NCBI RefSeq assembly: GCF_003591005.1
Contig: NZ_QYYD01000030.1
Location: 1 to 60,995 of the forward strand
Length of the DNA stretch: 60,995 nt
Source of the DNA: Rhodopseudomonas palustris
GTDB taxonomy: Bacteria; Pseudomonadota; Alphaproteobacteria; Rhizobiales; Xanthobacteraceae
Direction: 5' to 3'
Positions 9,017 through 18,545 of the stretch are shown here, in pieces (position 1 is the first letter of the stretch; each line of letters starts with the position of its first letter). Both the position numbers and the translations under genes were made by a program. The notes below the pieces were generated by a model. That model had not been told where the DNA came from, did no database searches, and saw nothing but the letters and a program-made list of their open reading frames with translations.

Positions 9017-9910
9017 TCATGACCTGCCGACGAAGCTTGCGAGTTCGTCCGGGGTACCCGCCGGGAATGACTGCTTGAGATGATCGAGGAAGGCCGAGAC
9101 GCGCGCGCTGAGTAAACGTCGCGACGGATACAGGGTCCACAGGGTGATCTCGGGGGCGTCGATGTCGCCCCATGTCACCAGCGTGCCATCGGCGAGATCG
9201 TGACTCACCAGTGACAGCGGCAACCGGCCGGCACCGACCCCGGCCCGCACGGCATCGCGCGCCATGATCAGCGACGACATCGCCAGAACTGGTTCGACCG
9301 CAAGGATCATAGGCCCGGTCGGGGTCTTCAGCGTCCAGCCCTGGCGATCGCCGGCCGAGCGCACGACAGCCGGAACGGGGCGTTCGCCGTCCGGTCGGGC
9401 CAAGGTGGGACTGGCAACCGCGACCAGCCGGTCGCGCAGGAAGATGCGTCCGACCAGAGCGTCGTCCGGATCGGGATTGACGCGGATCACCAGGTCGAAC
9501 CCTTCCTCGATCATATCGACCGGCCGGTCTTCGGTGGTCACCTCGAGTCGCACCTCCGGATATTTCAGCGCGAAGCCGGCTGCGATCTTGCCCATCGCGG
9601 TTTGCGAAATCAGCAGCGGCGCGCTGATCCGCAGCCGGCCGCGCGGTGTCTCACCGCCCGAGGCTATCGAGGCGGCGGTGTGTTCGAGTTCGGTCAGCAG
9701 TTGGCCGGCACGCTCGGACAGCGCGCGGCCTTCTTCGGTGAGTTTGAGCTCGCGCGCGCCGCGTTCGAACAGCCGCAGGTCGAGCGCCGCCTCCAGCTCC
9801 GCGACCCGGCGGGACAGCGTCGCCTTCGGGCGGGCAGTGGCGCGGGCGGCGCGGCCGAAGCCGCCGTGACGCGCCACGAGGACGAAATCAGCCAGGGCGA
9901 GAAGGTCCAT
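9017..9910 (-). CDS. LysR-family transcriptional regulator
   Basis: 297 residues with an N-terminal winged HTH (LADFVLVARHGGFGRAARAT, then LSRRVAELEAALDLRLFERG) and a LysR substrate-binding domain from about residue 90. The ATG at 9910 puts the HTH at the N-terminus. It is divergent from an NmrA-like reductase gene with about 106 bp between starts, the usual arrangement for a LysR gene and its target. The 237 bp after its stop, toward the GST, hold nothing recognisable. Confidence 0.92.
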   Translation of the reverse strand: MDLLALADFVLVARHGGFGRAARATARPKATLSRRVAELEAALDLRLFERGARELKLTEEGRALSERAGQLLTELEHTAASIASGGETPRGRLRISAPLLISQTAMGKIAAGFALKYPEVRLEVTTEDRPVDMIEEGFDLVIRVNPDPDDALVGRIFLRDRLVAVASPTLARPDGERPVPAVVRSAGDRQGWTLKTPTGPMILAVEPVLAMSSLIMARDAVRAGVGAGRLPLSLVSHDLADGTLVTWGDIDAPEITLWTLYPSRRLLSARVSAFLDHLKQSFPAGTPDELASFVGRS

Positions 9911-10016
9911 GTCGTTCCACCGGTGAGACGATGTGTTCAGATATAGCGGCTATCTGGCCGAATGTGGATCGATCATTTTCGGGAGGTCTTCAGACAGCAA
10001 CCCACGGAGAGATCCC

Positions 10017-10886
10017 ATGACCATCCTCGTCACAGGCGCCACCGGCCGGATCGGACGCCACCTGGTTCAGCAACTCGTCTCCCGCGGCGCCAGCGTGCGC
10101 GCGCTGGTCCGCGACCCGAGCAAGGCCGATCTGCCGGCGGGCGTCGAAATCGTGAAGGGCGACATGCTCGACATCGACTCGCTGCGCGCCGCCTTCACCG
10201 GCATGCGGACGCTGTTTCTGCTCAATGCGGTGAGCGGCGACGAATTCACCCAGGCGCTGATCGTGCTTAATATCGCACGCGAGCAGGGCATCGAAAGCGT
10301 CGTGTATCTGTCGGTGATCCACGCCGATCGCTTCGTCAACGTGCCGCACTTTGCGGTGAAGTTCGGCGGCGAGCGGATGCTGACGCAGATGGGATTCGGC
10401 GCCACCATCCTGCGGCCGGCCTACTTCATCGACAACGAACTGATGATCAAGGACGTCGTCCTCAATCACGGGGTCTACCCGATGCCGATCGGCAGCAAAG
10501 GCATCGCCATGGTCGACGCCCGCGACATCGCCGAGGTCGCAGCGTTCGAACTGATGCGCCGCGATCAGGCACCGGGCAAGCTGCCGATCGAGACCATCAA
10601 TCTGGTCGGCCCCGACACGCTGACCGGCGCCAGCGCCGCCGCGATCTGGTCGGAGGTGGTCGGCCGACCGATCGTGTACGGCGGCGACAATCCTTCCGGC
10701 TTCGAGCAAAATTTCGCGACCTTCATGCCGAAATGGATGGCCTACGAGATGCGGCTGATGGCAGAGCGCTTTGTCAGCGACGGCATGGTACCTGACGCCG
10801 GCGACGCCGAGCGGCTGACCAAGTTGCTCGGCCGGCCGCTGCACTCCTATCGCGAGTTCGCAAGCGCAATTGCGGCGGCTGCCTGA
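10017..10886 (+). CDS. NmrA-like NAD(P)-binding atypical SDR
   Basis: 289 residues. It opens with ILVTGATGRIGRHLVQQLVS, an extended Rossmann glycine motif, followed by RALVRDPSKAD typical of NADP(H)-binding NmrA/YtfG-type atypical SDRs. A canonical YxxxK pair is not obvious. ATG at 10017 was chosen over the in-frame upstream codon at 9933 because the Rossmann strand then starts at residue 2 and GGAGAG precedes it. Members act as redox sensors or quinone/azo reductases. It is likely regulated by the divergent LysR protein. Confidence 0.85.
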   Translation: MTILVTGATGRIGRHLVQQLVSRGASVRALVRDPSKADLPAGVEIVKGDMLDIDSLRAAFTGMRTLFLLNAVSGDEFTQALIVLNIAREQGIESVVYLSVIHADRFVNVPHFAVKFGGERMLTQMGFGATILRPAYFIDNELMIKDVVLNHGVYPMPIGSKGIAMVDARDIAEVAAFELMRRDQAPGKLPIETINLVGPDTLTGASAAAIWSEVVGRPIVYGGDNPSGFEQNFATFMPKWMAYEMRLMAERFVSDGMVPDAGDAERLTKLLGRPLHSYREFASAIAAAA

Positions 10887-10937
10887 CAGCTCGATCAGAA
10901 ATGCGAACTTTAAGCTTGGGCACTTTCGTCTTCACGC

Positions 10938-11027
10938 GTCATGCCCGGCCCTGTGCCGGGCGTCCACGCCTTGCCGCCGGAAATGTAGAAAAGGCGTGGG
11001 TAGCCGGGGACAAGCCCGGCCATGACG
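10938..11027. repeat. REP-like palindrome (GCCCGGCC family)
   Basis: A long imperfect inverted repeat opens with GTCATGCCCGGCCCTGTGCC and ends with CAAGCCCGGCCATGACG, with a tccacgcc/ggcgtgg inner stem. Similar copies occur at 30910, 39449, 49988, 56336 and 60787. The remainder of the gap between the NmrA-like and LysE genes shows no gene. Confidence 0.8.
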
Positions 11028-11191
11028 GAGCTTGCGTTAGGCCAGGTGATCTACAGCTAACGCTGAGAACTCGGTTCGAATATTGAGTGAGGCCCTGAAA
11101 TTTCGACGGCGATCGAATGTTTCACGTCGATGTCATCAAGAGCGGATCTGCTGTAGTCTATCGGCGCGCCTTCTTCTCCGTCTAAGTCCTC

Positions 11192-11842
11192 ATGGATCCA
11201 ACCTCTGCCATCATCGCCTTCTCGATCGCCGCTGCGCTGCTGACGATCACGCCCGGACTCGACACGGCGCTGGTGCTACGCACGGCGACAGTCGAGGACG
11301 CCCGCTCGGCGATGGCCGCGGGGGCCGGGGTGTCGGCCGGCGTGCTGGCGTGGGGACTGCTGGTGTCGCTCGGGCTCGGCGCGCTGCTGGCGGTGTCGGA
11401 GATTGGCTACCGCGTGTTGCAGATCGCCGGCGCGATCTATCTGCTTTGGCTTGGCGTCCAGATGATCCGCGCAGCGCTACGGCCCGGCCGCGCGCCGCAG
11501 CCGCAGCTTGACGCGGTCGATGACGAGGCGCCGCGCGCGTCGCCGCCGCGCTGGTTTTGGCGCGGCATGCTAACCAATCTGCTCAACCCGAAAGTCGGCG
11601 TGTTCTACGTCAGCTTCCTGCCGCAGTTCATTCCGGCTGACGTTCCGGTGGTGGCGTTCAGCGTCGGGCTCGCGGCGTTGCACGGCACGATGGGGCTGCT
11701 GTGGTTCGCGGCGCTCACCGCAGCGACGCGGCCGCTGGCGCGGCTGCTGCGCCGCCCCGGCTTCACGCGGAGCATCGACGGCCTGACCGGCGCGGTGCTG
11801 ATCGGCTTCGGGCTGCGGCTCGCGCTGGAGCGAAAGGGCTGA
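11192..11842 (+). CDS. LysE/RhtB-family amino-acid exporter
   Basis: 216 residues with about six membrane helices. The N-terminal signature ITPGLDTALVLRTATVEDARSA is close to the family's TPGPNxxxV motif, with LD in place of PN. GAIYLLWLGVQMIRAAL and the mid-protein FWRGMLTNLLNPKVGVFYVSF, containing the NPK motif, are also characteristic. The family exports amino acids or derivatives through the inner membrane. It ends ten bases from the convergent cobA stop. The substrate is unknown. Confidence 0.9.
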   Translation: MDPTSAIIAFSIAAALLTITPGLDTALVLRTATVEDARSAMAAGAGVSAGVLAWGLLVSLGLGALLAVSEIGYRVLQIAGAIYLLWLGVQMIRAALRPGRAPQPQLDAVDDEAPRASPPRWFWRGMLTNLLNPKVGVFYVSFLPQFIPADVPVVAFSVGLAALHGTMGLLWFAALTAATRPLARLLRRPGFTRSIDGLTGAVLIGFGLRLALERKG

Positions 11843-11852
11843 GCCACGGCCG

Positions 11853-12605
11853 TCAGGCCTGCGCCAAGGCAAATCCATACAGGATCATGCAGGCGCCTTG
11901 TGGGCGCTGCGTCGAAAGCCGTTCGGCGATCTCAACGACCGTGCCGTGCATCACCCGCATCTCCGGCGAGCCGAGGCTTTCGACGATTGCCGCGGGCGTC
12001 GCCGGATCGAGGCCGCGCGCTAGCAGGCGCTGCACCAGTGCCGGGAAGGTCGCCTTGCCCATGTAGATGCAGGTGGTTGCGGCCGGATCGGCCAGCGCCG
12101 CGATGTCGAGATCACCGGGCAGGCGGCCGTCGACATCGTGGCCGGTGACGAGCTGCACGCGGCGGGCGACGCCGCGTTTGGTCAACGACGCGCCGAGCGC
12201 GGCCGCCGCTGCGGTCGCGGTGGTGATGCCGGGCACGATTTCGACCGCGATGCCGGCCTCGCGCAGTGCGCGGAGTTCTTCGTCCGACCTTGCGAACACG
12301 GTCGGATCGCCGGCCTTCAGCCGCACCACGCGCTTGCCGGCGCGCGCATAGGCGACCAGCAGCCGGCTGACTTCGTCCTGTCGCGGCGACGGATGGCCGG
12401 CGCGCTTGCCGACCGCGACGAGCTCCGCGTCAGGGCCGACGAACGCCATGAAATCCTCGCCGGCGAGATCGTCGTACAGCACGACCTCGGCCGCCTGCAG
12501 CCGCTGCATGGCGCGCAGCGTCAAGAGGTCGGCATCGCCGGGTCCGGCGCCGACCAGCGCGACGCTGCCGGGCGCGAAGCTTGAGGGAGGTGGTGTCGGG
12601 ATCAC
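11853..12605 (-). CDS. cobA: Uroporphyrinogen-III C-methyltransferase
   Basis: SAM-dependent methyltransferase making precorrin-2 from uroporphyrinogen III by methylation at C2 and C7, the branch point into cobalamin. 250 residues: VALVGAGPGDADLLTLRA near the N-terminus, then VVRLKAGDPTVFARSDEE and VEIVPGITTATAAAAALG, the tetrapyrrole-methylase glycine loops. It starts at GTG 12605, overlapping the cobB stop (GTGA). It is the last gene of the minus-strand cob unit and lacks the CysG siroheme domains. Confidence 0.95.
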   Translation of the reverse strand: MIPTPPPSSFAPGSVALVGAGPGDADLLTLRAMQRLQAAEVVLYDDLAGEDFMAFVGPDAELVAVGKRAGHPSPRQDEVSRLLVAYARAGKRVVRLKAGDPTVFARSDEELRALREAGIAVEIVPGITTATAAAAALGASLTKRGVARRVQLVTGHDVDGRLPGDLDIAALADPAATTCIYMGKATFPALVQRLLARGLDPATPAAIVESLGSPEMRVMHGTVVEIAERLSTQRPQGACMILYGFALAQA

Positions 12606-13930
12606 GCGGCAAGCTCCGTCGCGCGGTCGATCATGTGAAAAAACGTGCCGGTGACATGGCCGCGGCGGCTGCCAGTCTCGGCCGTCGTCCCGCCCGCGGC
12701 ATCGCAGATGCTGGCGAGCGGCTCGTCGGCCGCGGAAAGTACGCGCGCATAGTGATACTCGTGGCCGCGTAGCACAGTCCCGGCGGGGTGGCCGGCGGCG
12801 GGCGCGTGCAGCGTCGCGATGCGATAGCCGAGATGTAGCTTGCGCTGCGCGAAGTCGGTTTCCAGACCCAACAGCCCGGCCATGGCGTGGCGCGTGCCGT
12901 CGGCATCGATCAGGCCGGCGCCGAGCGTCATGTAGCCGCCGCACTCACCGTGGACGGGACGTGTCGCGGCGAAGGCGCGTAGTCCAGCCATGAAGCGCGA
13001 CGCAGCGGCAAGCCGGCCTGCGTGCAGTTCGGGATAGCCGCCGGGGAGCCAGGCCGCGTCGCAACTGTCTTCGGGCGCCTCGTCGGCGAGCGGCGAGAAC
13101 GGCAAGATCTCGGCGCCGGCGGAGCGCCAGCCGGCAAGCAGATGCGGATAGATGAAGGAAAACGCGTCGTCGCTGGCAAGCGCGATGCGCTGGCCGGGTG
13201 GTGTGAAGGTTGGCGTCGCCGCCGTATCGAACTGTGACGGCTGCGCCAACTCCTCGAGCGCGGTAAGATCGATGCCTTGCTCGGCGAGCGTCGCCAGCGC
13301 CTCGAGCCGTTCGGTGAGTTGCGCGTGCTCGCGCGCTTGCACCAGCCCGAGGTGACGGTTCTTGATCGACTGGCTGGCGTGGCGCGCCAGCGTGCCGAGC
13401 ACGGGGATCGGATGCGCCGCGAAGCCGGCGCGGACCAGCGTTTCGTGCCGCGAACTGGCGACGTTGTTGAGGATGACGCCGGCGACGGTGACGTCGGGCC
13501 GATAGCGCGCGAAGCCGAGCGCGACCGCGGCGGCGGATTGCGACTGGCCGGCGACGTCGATCACCAGCACCACCGGCCAGCCGGCGGCGGCTGCGATATC
13601 GGCGGTCGCGCCATGGCCCCAGGCGCCGGCATCGCTGCCGCCGTCGAACAGGCCCATCACGCCTTCGGCGATACACAGCTCGGCATCTGATCCGGCTTGC
13701 AGCAGTGCGGCGACGCGGCCACGACTGAACGCCCAGGAGTCGAGATTGTAGCAGGGCCGGCCCGCCGCCGCGGCATGGAACGCCGGGTCGATGTAATCCG
13801 GCCCGCATTTGTAGGGCTGCACTACGCGGCCGCGCCGGCGCAGCGCGGCGAGCAGCGCCAGCGTCACGGTAGTCTTGCCGCTGCTGGTCGACGGCGCGGC
13901 GATAATCAGTCCGCGCGGATGATTAGTCAC
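12602..13930 (-). CDS. cobB: Cobyrinate/hydrogenobyrinate a,c-diamide synthase
   Basis: Glutamine-dependent amidase that amidates the a and c side chains of (hydrogeno)byrinate using ATP. 442 residues from GTG 13930: the P-loop [10 protein letters not shown] lies near the N-terminus, [13 protein letters not shown] follows, and the C-terminal GATase domain has the nucleophile motif GECGGYM. The start overlaps the cobM stop by eight bases; a longer frame to 13981 would run into cobM. In the aerobic route the substrate would be hydrogenobyrinate. Confidence 0.94.
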   Translation of the reverse strand: MTNHPRGLIIAAPSTSSGKTTVTLALLAALRRRGRVVQPYKCGPDYIDPAFHAAAAGRPCYNLDSWAFSRGRVAALLQAGSDAELCIAEGVMGLFDGGSDAGAWGHGATADIAAAAGWPVVLVIDVAGQSQSAAAVALGFARYRPDVTVAGVILNNVASSRHETLVRAGFAAHPIPVLGTLARHASQSIKNRHLGLVQAREHAQLTERLEALATLAEQGIDLTALEELAQPSQFDTAATPTFTPPGQRIALASDDAFSFIYPHLLAGWRSAGAEILPFSPLADEAPEDSCDAAWLPGGYPELHAGRLAAASRFMAGLRAFAATRPVHGECGGYMTLGAGLIDADGTRHAMAGLLGLETDFAQRKLHLGYRIATLHAPAAGHPAGTVLRGHEYHYARVLSAADEPLASICDAAGGTTAETGSRRGHVTGTFFHMIDRATELAA

Positions 13931-14702
13931 GGCTGCCGCCGTCCTGCGCCGCGCGGCGATAGCGCCGGTCGTAGCCGGCATCGTACAGCGCGCTGTCGCG
14001 GAAGTTCGTTGCCGCGAGCGCAGGGCCGACCAGGATCAGCGCGGTGCGATCGATCCCGGCCGCGGCGACCTGCGCGGCGATCGACGCCAGCGTGCCGCGG
14101 ATAATCTGCTCCTCCGGCCAGCTCGCGCGCACCACCACCGCAACCGCGCAGCCGTCGCCGTAATGCGGTCGCAGCGTCGCGACGACCTTGTCGAGCACAT
14201 GCACCGACAGATGAATCGCCAGCGTCGCTCCGGTCGCCGCATAGGCGTCGAGCGTCTCTCGCGGCGGCATCGCCGAGGCGCGGCCGGAGGTGCGCGTCAG
14301 CACCACGGTCTGCGCGACTTCGGGCAGCGTCAGTTCGCGGCCGAGGGCCGCCGCCGCTGCGGCGAAGGACGGCACCCCGGGTGTCACCGTGTAGGCGATG
14401 CCGTGCGCTTCCAGCCGGCGAATCTGCTCGCCCATCGCGCTCCACACCGACAGATCGCCGGAATGCAGCCGTGCGACGTCGTGGCCGGCCGCGTTGGCCG
14501 CCACGAACTCCGCCGTGATGGCGTCGAGATCGAGCGGCGCGGTGTCGACGATGCGCGCGTTCGGCGGGCACTGCGCGATGATCTCGCGCGGCACCAGCGA
14601 GCCGGCATAGAGGCAGACCGGGCAGCGCTGCACCAGATCTTGCCCACGCACAGTAATCAGGTCCGGCGCGCCCGGGCCGGCGCCGATGAAGTGGACGGTC
14701 AT
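13923..14702 (-). CDS. cobM: Precorrin-4 C11-methyltransferase
   Basis: 259-residue SAM methyltransferase acting at C11 of precorrin-4. The tetrapyrrole-methylase motifs are plain: [18 protein letters not shown] at the start, [17 protein letters not shown] and [16 protein letters not shown]. The subfamily-typical [13 protein letters not shown] is also present. The ATG at 14702 shares one base with the cobE TGA (TGATG). The 3' end overlaps cobB by eight bases, so cobE, cobM and cobB are translationally coupled. Confidence 0.95.
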   Translation of the reverse strand: MTVHFIGAGPGAPDLITVRGQDLVQRCPVCLYAGSLVPREIIAQCPPNARIVDTAPLDLDAITAEFVAANAAGHDVARLHSGDLSVWSAMGEQIRRLEAHGIAYTVTPGVPSFAAAAAALGRELTLPEVAQTVVLTRTSGRASAMPPRETLDAYAATGATLAIHLSVHVLDKVVATLRPHYGDGCAVAVVVRASWPEEQIIRGTLASIAAQVAAAGIDRTALILVGPALAATNFRDSALYDAGYDRRYRRAAQDGGSRD

Positions 14703-15091
14703 CAATGGGTCTCCTCGATCGCGACCGCGGCGGTGGCCTGGCGGTCGCGCGACACGAAGCGGGATACGGCGAGGCGCGCTGTGGGGCCGGCCGCGGCCAG
14801 CGCCGCGGCTTCGCAGACGCTGCCGACGCCGCGGGCGCGGGCGACGCGCGCCGAATGCGTGGTGATCCGCGCCGCAGCCTGCTGCAGCGCCGGCTCGTCG
14901 ATGGCGAGGCAGGGCAGCGCAGCGGCCTCGGCCGCAGCGATCAGCGGCGGGTAACTACTCTTGTCGGCGGGTGTCGCCAGCAGCGTCGGACGCGCCGGCG
15001 CAGCGACGTTCCGCGCGGCGTCGATCACTTCGGCGATCGACGCCTGCGGCGCCGCCGCGCGAAAGCCGAGACCGATCACCACGCGCGTCAT
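14702..15091 (-). CDS. cobE: CobE/CbiG C-terminal-like cobalamin biosynthesis protein
   Basis: 129 residues matching the short CobE proteins that correspond to the C-terminal domain of CbiG. It starts [11 protein letters not shown], then [20 protein letters not shown], and ends with [21 protein letters not shown], the family's conserved SVsEaaAL region. CobE is needed for aerobic B12 synthesis and has been implicated around the precorrin-5 steps, but its catalytic role is not fully settled. The ATG at 15091 overlaps the cobL stop (ATGA); the longer frame to 15283 is antisense to nothing recognisable and was rejected. Confidence 0.87.
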   Translation of the reverse strand: MTRVVIGLGFRAAAPQASIAEVIDAARNVAAPARPTLLATPADKSSYPPLIAAAEAAALPCLAIDEPALQQAAARITTHSARVARARGVGSVCEAAALAAAGPTARLAVSRFVSRDRQATAAVAIEETH

Positions 15092-16311
15092 TTGCGGACG
15101 CTCCATTGCACCACCGGGATCGCGGCGCGCCACGCGGTGAGGCCGCCGACCGGCGCAGCGCGTTCGACGCCCAGTCGCAGCAACTCGCCGCCGTAGCGGG
15201 CGTGCCAGGCGATCAGCAGCGCTTCGCTCTCTAAGGTCACCGAGTTGACGACCAGCCGACCGCCTTGCGGCAGGGCCTGCCACACCGCCTCAAGCACGCC
15301 GGGCCGGCTGGCGCCGCCGCCGATGAACACCGCGTCGGGCATTGGCAGATCAGCAAGCGCTTCCGGCGCTTCGCCGAGCCGCAGATCGAACTGCGGCACG
15401 CCGAGCGCTTCGGCATTGGCGCGCGCGTTCGCCAGCCGGTCGGCGCGCGCTTCGATGCCGATTGCGCGATTACTGCGCGCGGCGAGCAGCCATTCGATGC
15501 CGATCGATCCCGAGCCGGCGCCGATGTCCCACAGCAATTCGCCGCCGCTCGGCGCGAGGCTCGACAGCGTCACCGCGCGCACCTCGCGCTTGGTGAGTTG
15601 GCCGTCGGTCTGGAATAGCGCATCGCGCAGCCCCGCCGTGATGGGGATGATCGCAGCGTCGGGCTCGGCCGCGACTCCGATGCCGAGCGCGACCGGCGCG
15701 GTGATATCGCTGAAGGCGAGGGCGGAGGCGCTCGCTTGGCGGACGCGTTCGCGCGGACCGCCCAGCGCTTCGAGCACGGTGAACTGCGAGCCGCCGAATT
15801 TCGCTGTCGTCAGATAGGCCGCGATCTGCGCAACCGCGGCGCCATCGCGAACCAGCACGATCAGTTGCGCCTTCGGCCGCAAATAGGACCGCAGCGCCGC
15901 GAGTGGCTGCGCATGCAGGCCGAGCGTGATGGTGTTCTCCAGCCGCCACCCGAGCCGCGCCGCCGCCCACGCGAAGGTCGAGGGCGCGGGGAGCGCGGTC
16001 CATTCGCCCGGGGCGAGATGATCGGCCAGCACCGCGCCGGCGCCGTGCCAGAACGGATCGCCCGAGCACAGCACGACCACCTTGCGGCCACGCTGCGCCA
16101 GCACCTCAGGCAGCGTCTCCGCGAACGGCACGCGCCACGGCAGCGCCGGTTTGCCGAGCGCGCTCACCATCGTCAGATGGCGCTCGCCGCCGATCACCAG
16201 TTCGGCCTGCGTCAGCAGCGCGCGCGCCTTCGCGGAAAGGCCATCTAGTCCGTCCTCGCCGATTCCGACGATGGACAGCCACGGCGTCGCTATGTCATCG
16301 CTGAGCGCCAT
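15088..16311 (-). CDS. cobL: Precorrin-6Y C5,15-methyltransferase (decarboxylating)
   Basis: 407-residue fusion of a CbiE-type methylase (about residues 8-200: SIVGIGEDGLDGLSAKARAL and VVLCSGDPFWHGAGAVLA) and a CbiT-type methylase/decarboxylase (about 210-400: LTKREVRAVTLSSLAPSGGE, LLWDIGAGSGSIGIEWLLA). It methylates precorrin-6B at C5 and C15 and decarboxylates the acetate at C12. The ATG at 16311 shares two base pairs with the divergent cobK ATG at 16310. Frames extending upstream would read through cobK in antisense. The 3' end is coupled to cobE. Confidence 0.95.
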   Translation of the reverse strand: MALSDDIATPWLSIVGIGEDGLDGLSAKARALLTQAELVIGGERHLTMVSALGKPALPWRVPFAETLPEVLAQRGRKVVVLCSGDPFWHGAGAVLADHLAPGEWTALPAPSTFAWAAARLGWRLENTITLGLHAQPLAALRSYLRPKAQLIVLVRDGAAVAQIAAYLTTAKFGGSQFTVLEALGGPRERVRQASASALAFSDITAPVALGIGVAAEPDAAIIPITAGLRDALFQTDGQLTKREVRAVTLSSLAPSGGELLWDIGAGSGSIGIEWLLAARSNRAIGIEARADRLANARANAEALGVPQFDLRLGEAPEALADLPMPDAVFIGGGASRPGVLEAVWQALPQGGRLVVNSVTLESEALLIAWHARYGGELLRLGVERAAPVGGLTAWRAAIPVVQWSVRK

Positions 16312-17092
16312 GATGCCTCGCTCCGACCAGCCTTTGCGCCTGTTGATCCTCGGCGGCACTGCCGATGCGAACCGTTTGGCCGCAGCCATCGCGGCCGAGC
16401 CGCGGATCGATGCCGTACTGTCGTTCGCCGGGCGCACCGAGGCGCCGAAGCTGCCGCCGATCCTGTCGCGCATCGGGGGCTTCGGCGGCGTCGCTGGCCT
16501 CGTCGATTACTTGCGCGCGGAGCGGATCGACCGCGTCGTCGACGCCACGCATCCCTTCGCTGCGCAGATGAGCCGCAACGCGGTGGAGGCCTGCGCTGCC
16601 GCCCGCGTGCCGCTGCTGGCGCTCGAACGCGCGCCGTGGCAGGCGCAGCGCGGCGATTGCTGGACCGAGGTCGATGATCTGCCGGCGGCTGCTGCCGCGC
16701 TCGGCGCCGCGCCGCGCCGTGTCTTTCTCGGCATCGGACGGCAGAACCTCGACCTGTTCGCCAAGGCTCCACAGCATAGCTATCTGGTGCGGCTGGTCGA
16801 CCCGCCGCGCGGGCGGCTGCCGCTGCAGCAGGTCGAGATCGTCATCGCGCGCGGGCCGTTCGACCGCGCCAGCGATCGCGCGCTGCTCGAAGCGCATCGC
16901 GTCGACATCGTTGTCGCCAAGAATGCCGGCGGCGACGCCGCGGTGGCCAAGATTGAGGCCGCGCGTGATCTCGGGCTGCCGGTGGTGATGGTGCGCCGGC
17001 CGGCGATCCCGCCGCGCCGAACTGTTAGCAGCGTCGCCGAGGTGATGGATTGGCTCGCTCACGACAGCACTCCGACCGAGCGCGGCGTGTAG
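16310..17092 (+). CDS. cobK: Precorrin-6A reductase
   Basis: 260-residue NADPH-dependent reductase of precorrin-6A. Family features include LLILGGTADANRLAAAIA near the start, GGFGGVAGLVDYLRAERIDR, VVDATHPFAAQMSRNA and VVAKNAGGDAAVAKIEAARD. It is the only cob gene here on the plus strand. Its ATG (16310, or 16313) overlaps the cobL start codon, and its last 34 bases overlap the cobJ 3' end. Any minus-strand cob transcript reaching cobL must therefore pass through cobK in antisense, and the cobK promoter must lie inside cobL. Confidence 0.94.
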   Translation: MMPRSDQPLRLLILGGTADANRLAAAIAAEPRIDAVLSFAGRTEAPKLPPILSRIGGFGGVAGLVDYLRAERIDRVVDATHPFAAQMSRNAVEACAAARVPLLALERAPWQAQRGDCWTEVDDLPAAAAALGAAPRRVFLGIGRQNLDLFAKAPQHSYLVRLVDPPRGRLPLQQVEIVIARGPFDRASDRALLEAHRVDIVVAKNAGGDAAVAKIEAARDLGLPVVMVRRPAIPPRRTVSSVAEVMDWLAHDSTPTERGV

Positions 17093-17820
17093 ACGAAGCG
17101 CGTGCCGTTGCCGCGTTCGATGATGCGGGTCTGCGACGAGCCAATCATCACTACGGTGCGCATGTCGGCGCGCTCTGGTTGCGCTTCGCCGAGCGGCACG
17201 ACGTCGATGCGCTGCTGCGGCGCGCTGACCGCTGTGGCGAAGATCACCGGGACCGAAGCAGGATGGATGCTTCGCAGCAGCGTGAAGGCGGCTTCGAGCT
17301 GCCACTGCCGCGCCTTCGAGATCGGATTGTACAGCGCGATGACGAAGTCGGCTTCGGCCGCGGCGCGCAGCCGCTTCTCGACCGTCTCCCATGGCTTGAG
17401 ATTGTCCGACAAATTGATCGCGCAGAAGTCGTGGCCGAGCGGCGCGCCGATCCGCGCAGCGGCGGCGAACATCGCGCTGACGCCGGGCAGCACGCGGATC
17501 TCGAGATCGCGCCACGCCGGCTCGCCGGCCTCGACCGCCTCGAACAGCGCCGCCGCCATCGCGAACACGCCGGGGTCGCCCGAGGAAACGATAACGACGC
17601 GTCGGCCTTCTGCAGCCAGCTTCAGGGCGAACGCAGCGCGGTCGATCTCCTCGCGGTTGTCCGACACATGCCGGCAAACTTCTGGCCCGGCGTCAACGCG
17701 TGCCACGTAGGGTGCGTAGCCAACCAGGTCGGTCGCGGCGGCGAGGGCGGCGGTGACTTCCGGCGTGATCAGGTCCGGCGCGCCGGGCCCGAGGCCGACG
17801 ACGATCAGCGAGCCGGTCAT
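17059..17820 (-). CDS. cobJ: Precorrin-3B C17-methyltransferase
   Basis: 253-residue SAM methyltransferase that methylates C17 and drives ring contraction. Motifs include [58 protein letters not shown] and FVIALYNPISKARQWQLE, all typical of CobJ/CbiH. The ATG overlaps the cobI stop (ATGA). The 3' end overlaps convergent cobK by 34 bp. Confidence 0.96.
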   Translation of the reverse strand: MTGSLIVVGLGPGAPDLITPEVTAALAAATDLVGYAPYVARVDAGPEVCRHVSDNREEIDRAAFALKLAAEGRRVVIVSSGDPGVFAMAAALFEAVEAGEPAWRDLEIRVLPGVSAMFAAAARIGAPLGHDFCAINLSDNLKPWETVEKRLRAAAEADFVIALYNPISKARQWQLEAAFTLLRSIHPASVPVIFATAVSAPQQRIDVVPLGEAQPERADMRTVVMIGSSQTRIIERGNGTRFVYTPRSVGVLS

Positions 17821-18545
17821 GGCCGTCGCCCCTGGCCGTGGACGAGGATCATCGAGAAGTAAGGCGCGTCATCGGTCGGCTTGTCGGCAAGGCGTAGTAC
17901 CGTCTCGCCGGCCATCGCGCCGCGCTCGACATAGATCGCGCGATCGAGCAGGCCGACGTCCTGCAGGATACGCCGCACCTTCGGCAGATTGCGGCCGAGC
18001 TTCATGATCACCACCGCGTCGCCGGTGCGCACCACCTCGGCGAGCCGCTCCGCGCGCAGTGTCGCAGGGACCACGCACAGCACGTCGTCGCCGTAAGTAA
18101 TCGGCGTGCCACTGGCGGTCCAGCACGCCGCCATGCCGGAAATCCCCGGCACCACGACGACCGGCACAGCGCCGACCAAGCGGTGATAGAGATGCATAAA
18201 CGAGCCGTACAGAAACGGGTCGCCTTCACATAGCACGATGACGTCGCGGCCGTCTGCGACATGCGCGGCCAGCCGTGCGACACATTGTTCGTAGAAGCTG
18301 CGCAGCGTCGCCGCATAGGCCGGATCGTCGAGCGGAATCTCGGTCGTCACCGGATAGTCGAGCGGCTCTTCGACGACGTCGCTCGCGAGCAATCCGTCGA
18401 CGATGGTGCGCGCATGGCCGGCGCGACCCGCTTTACGGAAGTACGCGACGACTTTGGCGGCGCCGACCAGGCGAGCCGCGCGCACGCTCATCAGGTCCGG
18501 ATCGCCGGGGCCGACGCCCACGCCGTAGACGGTCGGCTTGCTCAT
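17817..18545 (-). CDS. cobI: Precorrin-2 C20-methyltransferase
   Basis: 242-residue SAM methyltransferase producing precorrin-3A. It begins VYGVGVGPGDPDLMSVRAAR and contains CobI/CbiL-typical IVLCEGDPFLYGSFMHLYHR and VVPGISGMAACWTASGTPIT. The ATG at 18545 overlaps the cobH stop (ATGA); a longer frame to 18950 is the antisense reading of cobH and is not used. The next gene, cobJ, overlaps its stop. Confidence 0.96.
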   Translation of the reverse strand: MSKPTVYGVGVGPGDPDLMSVRAARLVGAAKVVAYFRKAGRAGHARTIVDGLLASDVVEEPLDYPVTTEIPLDDPAYAATLRSFYEQCVARLAAHVADGRDVIVLCEGDPFLYGSFMHLYHRLVGAVPVVVVPGISGMAACWTASGTPITYGDDVLCVVPATLRAERLAEVVRTGDAVVIMKLGRNLPKVRRILQDVGLLDRAIYVERGAMAGETVLRLADKPTDDAPYFSMILVHGQGRRP

